DNA of 38,357 nt, taken from Mariprofundus sp. (GTDB taxonomy: Bacteria; Pseudomonadota; Zetaproteobacteria; Mariprofundales; Mariprofundaceae). The stretch spans positions 1 to 38,357 of the forward strand of contig JALUWF010000268.1 of assembly GCA_027019785.1 (NCBI GenBank). Direction: 5' to 3'. The notes under the pieces are model-generated. The model had not been told where the DNA came from. It saw nothing but the letters and a program-made list of their open reading frames with translations, and searched no databases. Made by a program: the position numbers and the translations under genes. Shown here piece by piece: positions 29,086-38,357 of the stretch (its first letter is position 1; every line of letters starts with the position of its first letter).

Positions 29086-29541
29086 TTATTCCGTTTTCGC
29101 TATGGTATGGGAGTCGGTGACGGCTGATTTCAGGGTATGCCAACACAGCGAAGCACATTTGATGCGACTGGGAAACTCGCGCACGCCGGCCAGCACGGCC
29201 AGTTTGCCCAGCGCCTCTTCATCCGGCGTTTCATCCAGATCGGATGTGACCATATGCTGGAACATGTCAAATTTCTGTGCGAATTCCGATAACGGCGTGC
29301 CTTTCACCGCTTCTGTCATCAGCGACGCCGAAGCTACCGAAATGGCGCAGCCCTCGCCCTCGAATGATACATCTTCAATCATGCCATCGTCGTTCACATC
29401 CAGATACACATGCAGCCTATCGCCGCAGAGCGGATTATAGCCATCGGCCTCATGGTTAAAATGCGCCAGCTTGCCGAAATTACGCGGCGCTTTATTGTGA
29501 TCGACGATCACCTGCAAATATAAATCTCTCAAATCAAACAT
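29086..29541 (-). CDS. sufU: SufU/IscU-type Fe-S scaffold or sulfur-transfer protein
   Basis: LYLQVIVDHNKAPRNFGKL; NPLCGDRLHVYL; FEGEGCAISVASASLMTEAVKG; CASLCWHTLKSAV. Start corrected to MFDLRDLY (29541). Confidence 0.9.
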   Translation of the reverse strand: MFDLRDLYLQVIVDHNKAPRNFGKLAHFNHEADGYNPLCGDRLHVYLDVNDDGMIEDVSFEGEGCAISVASASLMTEAVKGTPLSEFAQKFDMFQHMVTSDLDETPDEEALGKLAVLAGVREFPSRIKCASLCWHTLKSAVTDSHTIAKTE

Positions 29542-29554
29542 AAATAAACCCTTT

Positions 29555-29706
29555 TTGAACCGCAAAGTGCGCAAAGGTACGCAAAGAAGTCAAAACCTGT
29601 GATGGTCTGGGCAGTCTTGAAAGCTGGCAACTATTATTCTGGAGCCAAGTCATCGTAAAAAAATTCGATTTTCCTTTGCGTGCCTTTGCGTCCTCTGCGG
29701 TGAAAA
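29555..29706. repeat. Inverted-arm repeat of the CGCAAAG type, sufU/sufS junction
   Basis: Left arm ttgaaccgcaaagtgcgcaaaggtacgcaaag; right arm cctttgcgtgcctttgcgtcctctgcggtgaaa. Confidence 0.9.
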
Positions 29707-29709
29707 AAA

Positions 29710-30927
29710 TCATGCAAAGATCGCTTTGGCTTTTTCTAATGCTACGAACAATGAATCGACTTCGGCTTCAGTGTTGTAAACCGAAAACGAAGCACGCGCG
29801 GTGGCCGGCACCTTGAAAAACTGCATCACCGGCATGGCGCAATGGTGACCGGCACGAATGGCGACGCCTTCACGATCCACAATCGTACCCAGATCATGCG
29901 GATGCACCTGATCCAGCACAAATGACAATACGCAGGCTTTATGCGCTGCCGTGCCAATCTGGCGCAGACCATCGAATGCTTCCGCTTTGGCTGTGGCATA
30001 GGCCAGCAGCTCTTTTTCGCGTTTGGCAATCACATCAAAACCGATGCCCTGAATATATTCAATGGCCTTGCCGAAACCGATAACGCCGGCGATATGCGGC
30101 GTACCAGCCTCGAATTTGTAAGGCAGATCGTTATATTCGGTTTTTTCAAAGCTGACGGTCAGAATCATGTCGCCGCCGCCCTGATAAGGAGGCATGGATT
30201 CAAGTATCGATTCCCGGCCTATCAATACGCCAATGCCGGTCGGCCCATACATTTTGTGCGCACTGGTAACATAGAAATCACAATCCATCGCCTGCACATC
30301 TACAGCCATATGGCCCGCCGCCTGAGCGCCATCCACCAACACTTTTGCCCCCACTGCATGGGCTTTTTCTATGATCCTCTCAACCGGATTGATGCTGCCC
30401 AGCGCATTGGACATATGCACCACGCCAACGATTTTTGTGCGCTCGGAAAGCAGCGCCTCGAATGCATCCATGATCAACTCGCCGCGTTCATTGATCGGCG
30501 CGACTTTCAGTGTAGCACCAGTACGTTCGCAGAGCATCTGCCACGGTACGATATCAGAGTGGTGCTCCATGTGCGTGATCAGGACTTCATCGCCTGCGCC
30601 GATATGCGCGCCACCCCATGATGAAGCGATCAGATTGATGGCCTCGGTGGTGCCGCGCGTAAAAATGACTTCACGCTCACTGCGCGCATTGAAAAACGAT
30701 GCAATGCGCTGGCGCGCCGCTTCATAATTCGCCGTAGCGCGTTCGGACAGCGCATGCACGCCACGATGCACATTGGCATTATCACAAGTATAGTAGTGAT
30801 TCACCGCATCAATCACGCACTGCGGTTTCTGAGTCGTCGCCGCATTATCCAGATAAGCCAGCGGCTTACCGTACACTTGCTGATTCAGAATCGGGAAATC
30901 ACCCCGAATTTTCTCAATATCAAACAT
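29710..30927 (-). CDS. sufS: Cysteine desulfurase SufS
   Basis: AYLDNAATTQKP; FTRGTTEAINLIASSW; SAHKMYGPTGIGVL; IRAGHHCAMPVM. Start corrected to MFDIEKIRGDFPIL (30927). Confidence 0.95.
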   Translation of the reverse strand: MFDIEKIRGDFPILNQQVYGKPLAYLDNAATTQKPQCVIDAVNHYYTCDNANVHRGVHALSERATANYEAARQRIASFFNARSEREVIFTRGTTEAINLIASSWGGAHIGAGDEVLITHMEHHSDIVPWQMLCERTGATLKVAPINERGELIMDAFEALLSERTKIVGVVHMSNALGSINPVERIIEKAHAVGAKVLVDGAQAAGHMAVDVQAMDCDFYVTSAHKMYGPTGIGVLIGRESILESMPPYQGGGDMILTVSFEKTEYNDLPYKFEAGTPHIAGVIGFGKAIEYIQGIGFDVIAKREKELLAYATAKAEAFDGLRQIGTAAHKACVLSFVLDQVHPHDLGTIVDREGVAIRAGHHCAMPVMQFFKVPATARASFSVYNTEAEVDSLFVALEKAKAIFA

Positions 30928-30941
30928 ATTCAAAACCTTTT

Positions 30942-31042
30942 TTTGAACCGCAAAGGACGCAAAGTTTCGCAAAGAAAACCAATCTATTTTCGGTCGGTTT
31001 TTTTGTCTTTCCTTTGCGTACCTTTGCGCCCTTTGCGGTAGA
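30942..31042. repeat. Inverted-arm repeat of the CGCAAAG type, sufS/sufD junction
   Basis: Left arm ttgaaccgcaaaggacgcaaagtttcgcaaag; right arm ctttcctttgcgtacctttgcgccctttgcggta. Confidence 0.9.
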
Positions 31043-31059
31043 AATATTATAAAGCGTAT

Positions 31060-32345
31060 TCATCCCAACAAGCCATCCAGATCGGTCATGTTCGGTAATT
31101 TGGCGAAAGCGGCTTTTTCGATGAAGCGACGGATGGCATTGTTATCCATGGCGGTGAGGATTTCATCGGCGAAGGCGAATGTCAGCAACTGGCGCGCTTC
31201 GGTTTCGGACAGGCCGCGCGATTTCAGGTAAAATAGTTGGTTTTCATCCAGTTGTCCGACCGTGACGCCATGGGCGCACTTCACATCGTCATTGTAAATT
31301 TCCAGTTCCGGCTTGGTGTCGATTTCTGCATTTTTTGATAACAGCAGATTACCATTGGACTGGGCCGAGTCGGTTTTGACTGCACCTTCGGCCACCACAA
31401 TCTTGCCATTGAATACGCCGTGCGCCCGGCCATCAAGGACGGTGCGATATTGCTCGCGACTGGTGCAGTGCGGCGCGGCATGATCAATGCGGGTATGGTG
31501 ATCGATATGCTGGCGACCAGATGCGACAAACAGGCCGTTCAGATCGCATGATGCGCCTGCTTCGGCCAGTTTTACGACAATATCGGTGCGCGACAGGCTG
31601 CCGCCCAGTTCCACCGCATGCAGGGTATAACGGGAATCGCGCGCCTGTTTGACTTCAACGCGGCCAATATGAAACTGTTTGGCGCTTTCCATCTGTAAAC
31701 GATAATGAGTCAGTGAGGCGTTATCTTGCAAACGGAGATACGTGGCAATATTGCTCAGTCCGGCGCCAGCGCTGTCGCCACCCACAAAGTGCTCAATCAA
31801 TGTGACTTCTGCGCCTTGTCCCAGCATCAGGCCGTTTAATACATGTGCAGTATTATTGCCAACATGCACCACATACAACGGCCTATCGAGTTTTATATTT
31901 TTACCAATGCAGGCGCACAGGCCATCGCTGGCCAGCGCGCTATTGGTGGCCAGAAAACCATTAAATAACGGAGCGGATTCATCCAGTTTAAACAGGCAAT
32001 GCGAGGGTTCATCCGCACCTTCAGTCAGCAATGCCGAGAGCGGCTTGAGTTGGATGGTATCCGGCAGATTCGATGATTCCGGTTGAAAAACGCCAGCGAC
32101 AAAGACAATACGGTACGCATCCAGTCCTTCAATATCTGAAATCTCTGTTACAGAGATTTCAGTTGGCATCGGCAACCACCATGTTTCACCCAATGTGCCG
32201 GTGATGCGAGAAATATCAGTATATTTCCAATCTTCATCCCGCCGTCCAGGCAAACCAGTGCGTGTAAATGTATCAACGGCCTGTTGACGCAAGGCCTGTA
32301 CACCGGCATCGCCGGGCAGCGTTGAAAAATCCAGTGTCAAATCAC

Positions 32346-32349
<4 letters not shown>
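31060..32349 (-). CDS. sufD: Fe-S cluster assembly protein SufD
   Basis: [82 protein letters not shown]. Confidence 0.95.
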
Positions 32350-33104
<755 letters not shown>

Positions 33105-33118
33105 AGTCAAAACCCTTT

Positions 33119-33194
33119 TACCGCAAAGAACGCAAAGGTACGCAAAGAAAAACAATAAAAATCCTTTGCGTACCTTTGCGTACTTTGCGGTTCA
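33119..33194. repeat. Inverted-arm repeat of the CGCAAAG type, sufC/sufB junction (near-perfect hairpin)
   Basis: ccgcaaagaacgcaaaggtacgcaaag / ctttgcgtacctttgcgtactttgcgg, a 27-nt stem with one mismatch and a spacer of about 15 nt. Confidence 0.92.
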
Positions 33195-33198
33195 TTCT

Positions 33199-34692
33199 TT
33201 ATCCTACTGCCCCTTCGAGGGAGACTTCCATTAATCTGTTGGCTTCTACGGCGAATTCCATGGGGAGTTCGTTGAACACATCTTTGCAGAAACCATTCAC
33301 GATCATATTTACTGCATCTTCTTCCGAGATGCCCCGGCTCTGACAATAGAATAATTGATCTTCACCGATTTTTGATGTCGTCGCCTCATGCTCCATCGTG
33401 GCAGTCTGATTCTTCACAACCACATAGGGAAAGGTATGCGCCCCGCAGCTATCGCCAATCAGTAACGAATCGCACTGGGTATAGTTGCGCGCGCCATCTG
33501 CTCCCTTGCCAATATTAACCAGACCGCGATAGGACTGATTGCCATGTCCGGCGGCGATGCCCTTGGAAACAATCGTGCTTTTCGTGCGCTTGCCAATATG
33601 AATCATCTTGGTGCCGGTATCAGCCTCCTGACGCATTTTGGTCAACGCTACCGAATAAAATTCGCCCACCGAATCATCCCCGCGCAAGACGCAACTCGGG
33701 TATTTCCAGGTAATTGCACTACCTGTTTCCACCTGTGTCCAGCTCACTTTGGAGCGGTCGCCCCGGCAGTCGGCCCGTTTGGTAACAAAATTATAAATAC
33801 CCCCGACGCCGTTCTCATCACCCGGATACCAGTTCTGCACGGTGGAGTATTTGATTTGTGCATCATCCATCGCCACCAGTTCTACCACTGCGGCATGCAA
33901 CTGATTTTCATCGCGCTGTGGTGCCGTACAGCCTTCCAGATAAGAGACATAAGCACCTTCATCGGCAATGATCATAGTACGCTCGAACTGGCCGGTATTC
34001 ATGGCATTGATGCGAAAATAGGTGGATAACTCCATCGGACAACGCACGCCCTTGGGGATATAGACAAATGAACCATCGGTAAACACGGCGGAATTCAGCG
34101 CTGCATAAAAATTATCGCCCGTCGGCACCACCGTGCCGAGATATTGCCGCACCAGTTCCGGATATTCACGCACGGCTTCGGAAATCGGGCAGAAAATCAC
34201 TCCGGCTTCTTTCAGTTTTCCCTTAAACGTAGTGGCAACGGAAACCGAATCAAAGACGGCATCGACAGCCACGCCGGCCAGCATCTCCTGCTCGCGCAAC
34301 GGAATACCCAGCTTTTCGTAGGTTTCCACCAGTTTCGGGTCAACTTCGTCCAGACTTTTGGGGCCGTCCTCTTTTGATTTCGGTGCCGAATAATAAGAGA
34401 TAGATTGAAAATCTATCGGGGGGTATTGCACGTGCGCCCAGTGCGGCTCGGTCATGGTCAGCCAGTGCCGAAATGCCTCCAACCGCCAGTTCAACAACCA
34501 TTCCGGCTCATCCTTTTTGGCCGAGATATGACGAATCACATCTTCGTTCAGGCCGGGCGGCAGGGTATCCGCATCAATATCCGTAACGAATCCGGCTTCA
34601 TATTCCTGATTCGCAAACTCTTCCGGTTTTATGTCTGATTCGATGCCCGATACGATCTCTTGTTTGGTGGTCGGTTTCACGTCACTCATCAC
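33199..34692 (-). CDS. sufB: Fe-S cluster assembly protein SufB
   Basis: [101 protein letters not shown]. Confidence 0.97.
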   Translation of the reverse strand: MMSDVKPTTKQEIVSGIESDIKPEEFANQEYEAGFVTDIDADTLPPGLNEDVIRHISAKKDEPEWLLNWRLEAFRHWLTMTEPHWAHVQYPPIDFQSISYYSAPKSKEDGPKSLDEVDPKLVETYEKLGIPLREQEMLAGVAVDAVFDSVSVATTFKGKLKEAGVIFCPISEAVREYPELVRQYLGTVVPTGDNFYAALNSAVFTDGSFVYIPKGVRCPMELSTYFRINAMNTGQFERTMIIADEGAYVSYLEGCTAPQRDENQLHAAVVELVAMDDAQIKYSTVQNWYPGDENGVGGIYNFVTKRADCRGDRSKVSWTQVETGSAITWKYPSCVLRGDDSVGEFYSVALTKMRQEADTGTKMIHIGKRTKSTIVSKGIAAGHGNQSYRGLVNIGKGADGARNYTQCDSLLIGDSCGAHTFPYVVVKNQTATMEHEATTSKIGEDQLFYCQSRGISEEDAVNMIVNGFCKDVFNELPMEFAVEANRLMEVSLEGAVG

Positions 34693-35147
34693 TGCACCTT
34701 CGCAATCGCAACGCCGCGTTGCAGGCGGAATACCGGTACAAAGTCCTGTTCCGTCATGTCCGCCAGCGAAATATCTTCCAGTGCCTGACGCACGGCCTGA
34801 TTGATGCGTTTCCAGTTATTGCTGGTGGAGCAGACCTCATGCTGATCGCAGGAGCCTCCGTCTTCGAGATTGCACTCGGTCAGCGCAATCGAACCTTCAA
34901 ACACGCTGATCACATCGCGCACATTGATATCATTCGCAGACCGGATCAGGCGATAACCGCCATGCGCGCCGCGCACCGAGTCGAGCATGCCTTCATGCAG
35001 CAGCATTTGCAGAATCTTGCTAACAGTCGGCATGGGAATATGGGTGCTTTCCGACAACTCCGCCGCCGAAGAGCGCTCATGCCCGGATGCCGCCATGCAC
35101 GTCATCAGCAAAATCCCGTAATCCGTCAATTTGGTCAGTCTGAGCAT
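34689..35147 (-). CDS. Rrf2-family SUF-system regulator
   Basis: [69 protein letters not shown] (Cys-rich Fe-S region). Overlaps the sufB start. Confidence 0.92.
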   Translation of the reverse strand: MLRLTKLTDYGILLMTCMAASGHERSSAAELSESTHIPMPTVSKILQMLLHEGMLDSVRGAHGGYRLIRSANDINVRDVISVFEGSIALTECNLEDGGSCDQHEVCSTSNNWKRINQAVRQALEDISLADMTEQDFVPVFRLQRGVAIAKVQ

Positions 35148-35209
35148 ACGCACTCCAGCCGGAAGAAGACATGACATCACCTCATCCGATCTATAGGCGA
35201 CCATTCTAG

Positions 35210-35227
35210 TCCGGTTTGTAATCCGGA
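35210..35227. promoter_or_regulatory. Candidate operator: imperfect palindrome in the divergent Rrf2/bufA intergenic region
   Basis: TCCGGTTTGTAATCCGGA with 5-bp symmetric arms, about 63 bp upstream of the Rrf2 gene start. Confidence 0.35.
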
Positions 35228-35350
35228 ACAATACAGTACAGATTGTGGTTATTTTGCAAATCGTGTTGCCAATGCCGTAAGAAGGCGCCGGCATCTGCGA
35301 CACATGCATATCATGGCAAAGTCATGCTATTATTTTTGGAGGTTACTTTT

Positions 35351-35605
35351 ATGCAAATGCAAACTAAACTTATGCTCGGTACGGCGCTGGTCAGCGTTAT
35401 GTCCATGGGCTATATCACTCAGGCCGTGGCTGCTCCAGCCATGGAAAAGTGCTATGGCATTAATGCAGCATTCAAAAATGACTGTAAATCACCAGGTCAC
35501 TCCTGTGCCGGGCAGGATAAAATAGCCCGTGACACTAAAGCTTTTATCGCAGTGCCAGCTGGCCTCTGCGCCAAAATTGATGGCGGTAGCACCAAAGAAG
35601 GGTGA
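35351..35605 (+). CDS. bufA: Bufferin-type DUF2282 precursor peptide with signal sequence and four Cys
   Basis: GGAGG upstream; MQMQTKLMLGTALVSVMSMGYITQAVAAPAMEKCYGINAAFKNDCKSPGHSCAGQDKIARDTKAFIAVPAGLCAKIDGG. Confidence 0.85.
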   Translation: MQMQTKLMLGTALVSVMSMGYITQAVAAPAMEKCYGINAAFKNDCKSPGHSCAGQDKIARDTKAFIAVPAGLCAKIDGGSTKEG

Positions 35606-35641
35606 TTTTATCCACCTTCGTCTCTGCGATCATATCATCTG

Positions 35642-36502
35642 ATGTTATATCCTGACGATACACAACCAATCCCGGCTCATGCCGGGATTGGTCTGCGTGC
35701 GCCGCATATTGCGCAGGTGATTGAGCACTTGCCGTCAGTGACATGGTTTGAGGTGCATAGTGAGAACTATTTCGTCCAGGGCGGTGAAATGCTTCGTCAG
35801 CTTGCTGCTGTGCGCGAGCACTATCCGATCAGCCTGCACGGCGTTGGATTATCACTGGGCAGTGGAGACCAACAATATCGTGCACACATGACCCAATTAA
35901 AAACACTGATTGATAATGTACAGCCGGGGCTGGTTTCGGAACACATTAGTTGGGGCGGCGCAGGCCAATTTCATCTCAATGCCCTGTTGCCATTGCCCTA
36001 TACTGAGGAAGCGCTGGATGTGATGATTGAGCATGTGGATACAGCGCAATCGTTTCTGAAACGACAAATTCTGGTTGAAAATGCCTCGACATATCTGGAA
36101 TACGCCCACTCCACCATGCCAGAATGGGAGTTTGTCACCGAACTGGTGCGCCGCACCGGCTGTGGTCTGCTGCTCGATGCGAATAATATTTACGTCAATA
36201 GCATCAATCATGGCTTTGATCCCTTACTGTTTATTGATGCTGTTTGTGCCGAAACAGTAGGGGAGATGCATCTGGCCGGCTTCTCCCGCAAAGAGGGCTT
36301 GCCGGTACCGCTATTGATTGATTCGCATGATCATCCGGTCTATCCCGAGGTGTGGGAGTTGTACCGGCAAACTGTGCAGCGCATCGGCATCAAACCGACG
36401 CTGATTGAATGGGATACGCACATCCCTGAATTTTCCGTTTTACAGGCCGAAGCCGACAAAGCCGAGGAGGTGATGCATGCACACTGCGCCATCACTTGCT
36501 GA
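35642..36502 (+). CDS. bufB: DUF692/MNIO-family multinuclear iron oxidative enzyme (BufB/MbnB-like)
   Basis: GIGLRAPHIAQVIEHLPSVTWFEVHSENYF; SLHGVGLSLGS; LVSEHISW; LLLDANNIYVNSINHGFDP; EMHLAGFS; DSHDHPV; IEWDTHIPEF. Confidence 0.93.
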   Translation: MLYPDDTQPIPAHAGIGLRAPHIAQVIEHLPSVTWFEVHSENYFVQGGEMLRQLAAVREHYPISLHGVGLSLGSGDQQYRAHMTQLKTLIDNVQPGLVSEHISWGGAGQFHLNALLPLPYTEEALDVMIEHVDTAQSFLKRQILVENASTYLEYAHSTMPEWEFVTELVRRTGCGLLLDANNIYVNSINHGFDPLLFIDAVCAETVGEMHLAGFSRKEGLPVPLLIDSHDHPVYPEVWELYRQTVQRIGIKPTLIEWDTHIPEFSVLQAEADKAEEVMHAHCAITC

Positions 36503-37268
36503 ACTACAAAATAATTTCATGGCCAATGTGTTGCATGGCGACAGCGCCATCGAGTCACACATCGAGACCAATGGCTTGCCTGCATCACAACGCATGCAAA
36601 TATATCAACATATTGTGGAAAACACATTGACCGAAGCCCTGCAAACCAGTTATCCGGCCTTGCGACTGCTGGTCGGCGATGATTTTTTCGATGTGGCGGC
36701 TGATCGCTATATGCGCCAATATCCGCCCATAAGCGGCAATCTGCAGGATTACGGCGTGCAGTTTTCTGAGTTGTTAGCGAACATGGAAGAGGCTGCTTCG
36801 CTCGCTTATCTGCCCGATACCGCCCGACTGGAGTGGGCCAGACAACTGAGTTTTCTTGCCGCAGACGCTGAGGCGCTGGAGGCATCGGAAACTGTATTTC
36901 GACTGCAATATCTGGGCAACAGCCCGATGCAAATGATGCTGCATCCATCCGTGCAACTGGTGCGCTCATCGCACCCGATATTCGATATCTGGCATTACTG
37001 CATGCAACCGTCTGAACAACCGCTACAACTGGATGCAGCAGGGCAGTCTGTATTGTTGTGGCGCGATGGCGTTCAAATTGCCATGCAGACCATGGATGCT
37101 CCGGCCACAGCATTCTTGCACGCCGTACTGGACGGTATGGAGATGCATCACGCCTTTGGCGCCGTACAGGCGCAGGGGCATGCCGATTTTGATCTGTCTG
37201 AACTGCTGCCATTTCTGGTGGCCAACCAACTTGTTATTGATATTCACGCCATAGGGGCATCCACATGA
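36477..37268 (+). CDS. bufC: DUF2063-family putative DNA-binding/RiPP partner protein (BufC-like)
   Basis: LAELQNNFMANVLHGD; MQIYQHIVENTLTEALQTSYPALRLLVGDDFFDVAADRYMRQYPP. Overlaps bufB by 26 bp. Confidence 0.88.
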   Translation: MHTAPSLAELQNNFMANVLHGDSAIESHIETNGLPASQRMQIYQHIVENTLTEALQTSYPALRLLVGDDFFDVAADRYMRQYPPISGNLQDYGVQFSELLANMEEAASLAYLPDTARLEWARQLSFLAADAEALEASETVFRLQYLGNSPMQMMLHPSVQLVRSSHPIFDIWHYCMQPSEQPLQLDAAGQSVLLWRDGVQIAMQTMDAPATAFLHAVLDGMEMHHAFGAVQAQGHADFDLSELLPFLVANQLVIDIHAIGAST

Positions 37269-37765
37269 AACATATGCTTTGCACAATCTGTTCCATCTAT
37301 TCCAAACTCACATTGATGTTGGCGAATTTGCAACCGCTGAGTTTGCTTCTGTTTCGCCTGTGGGTGGCATTGGCCTTCTGGCGCGCCGGCGTGGTAAAGC
37401 TCGATAATCCTATGGGAACCTCTTATCTGTTCAATTATGAATACCATGTGCCGCTTCTCTCGCCCGATCTGGCCGCCACGATTGGTACCTACGTCGAACT
37501 GATTGTACCATGGCTTTTGGGTTTCGGGCTGTTCGGACGCATATCCGCCATCTTCCTGTTCGTGTATAATATTGTAGCCGTCATCTCTTATCCGGATCTG
37601 TGGCCGCATGGTTTGTGGACGGACTTTATTGGCCACGAATTTACCGACCATAAAGTCTGGGGCATGATGTTGCTGGCCATTGTCCTGTTCGGCCCTGGTA
37701 AGTTGTCGATTGATGCAGCCATTTCAAAGTGGCTGCTGCCCCGTTCTTCCAAGCGGGATCATTAA
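37265..37765 (+). CDS. DoxX family membrane protein
   Basis: LLFRLWVALAFWRAGVVKLDNP; ELIVPWLLGFGLFGRISAIFLF. ATGA overlap with bufC. Confidence 0.87.
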   Translation: MKHMLCTICSIYSKLTLMLANLQPLSLLLFRLWVALAFWRAGVVKLDNPMGTSYLFNYEYHVPLLSPDLAATIGTYVELIVPWLLGFGLFGRISAIFLFVYNIVAVISYPDLWPHGLWTDFIGHEFTDHKVWGMMLLAIVLFGPGKLSIDAAISKWLLPRSSKRDH

Positions 37766-37854
37766 CCCAACCCGCATGGGTATGTCCACTAGCCGGATGA
37801 GGAAGACCCGCAGTCGAACACCTTGCCATAGATAATGGGACTACGGGTGGGGCA

Positions 37855-38178
37855 TTAGTGGATGAGTACAGCCTGTTTGTTTTGAAAGTCTTCAGATCGG
37901 GTTGAGGCAACGTATCGAATGACTGCTGTAACATCATCATTGCAGTTTTTGAAAGCAAGGCGACTTAAGATATTTTGCCCATATTCGAGCACCAGCACTC
38001 CGATAGCCTCATCAATATAAGATTGCGTGACAATGCCAACGCCGGAAAAGTCCAGTGTGATATGATCATTGGCATTAAGACATTCTTCGATTGCCATGCG
38101 CAGTTGCTGACCGCCTGAACGACCGCCATGAAAAACGCGTGCTTCCTGCGCATTGCCCAGTTTAATGACCTTGTTCAT
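37855..38178 (-). CDS. STAS-like DUF4325 domain protein
   Basis: ARVFHGGRSGGQQLRMAIEECLNANDHITLDFSGVGIVTQSYIDEAIGVLVLEYG. Confidence 0.8.
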   Translation of the reverse strand: MNKVIKLGNAQEARVFHGGRSGGQQLRMAIEECLNANDHITLDFSGVGIVTQSYIDEAIGVLVLEYGQNILSRLAFKNCNDDVTAVIRYVASTRSEDFQNKQAVLIH

Positions 38179-38357
38179 GCGCTAACGCTACCGTTAATGA
38201 TCAGAAAAAGTCCAGATTTACAATTGTTTTCCTGGATATTCGACATAAAAAATTGAGTTCAATAGAGATGTACGAAACGTCCCCATGAGGTGGCATAATC
38301 GGCCATATATGAGCTTAATAAGATTGCAAGGTAGTTGGGATAGCCTCTAACGGAAAA

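Noticed and set aside
37766-37854. Additional short gene between the DoxX gene and the STAS-like gene
   Set aside because: No open frame with a ribosome-binding site or recognisable protein sequence.

Overview
The window holds dense, mostly housekeeping bacterial DNA with several accessory signalling and metal-handling modules. From left to right: (1) the 5' end of lgt (minus strand, cut by the window edge). (2) A minus-strand operon of TonB-dependent receptor, YfiR-like periplasmic protein and a CHASE/HAMP/PAS hybrid histidine kinase. (3) A frameshifted N-terminal remnant of a POT/PTR2-type transporter. (4) lptD-surA-pdxA, where SurA carries an extra C-terminal NTF2/SnoaL-like domain. (5) A minus-strand block of an unrecognised 750-aa protein, tilS, ftsH, folP, cdaA (c-di-AMP cyclase), cdaR/ybbR and glmM. 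(6) znuA-znuC-znuB, a TauE/SafE permease and a small VbhA-like ORF. (7) A convergent rpfF/rpfC-like pair (DSF-type fatty-acid quorum sensing) separated by a perfect 18-bp inverted repeat. (8) A SUF Fe-S assembly array (Rrf2 regulator, sufB, C, D, S, U, T, Rieske, small Cys protein), divergent from (9) a bufferin-type operon (DUF2282 peptide, DUF692/MNIO, DUF2063 partner, DoxX). (10) A lone STAS-like DUF4325 protein. The most striking non-coding observation is a family of short inverted repeats built on a roughly 10-nt unit (CRCRRAkGaA-like). One copy occupies every non-overlapping gene junction of the suf array, and none lies at its overlapping or abutting junctions. Related sequence variants occur elsewhere in the window and form the C-terminal tails of FolP and ZnuC. 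All assignments are from reading the sequence and remembered family motifs; no searches were run.
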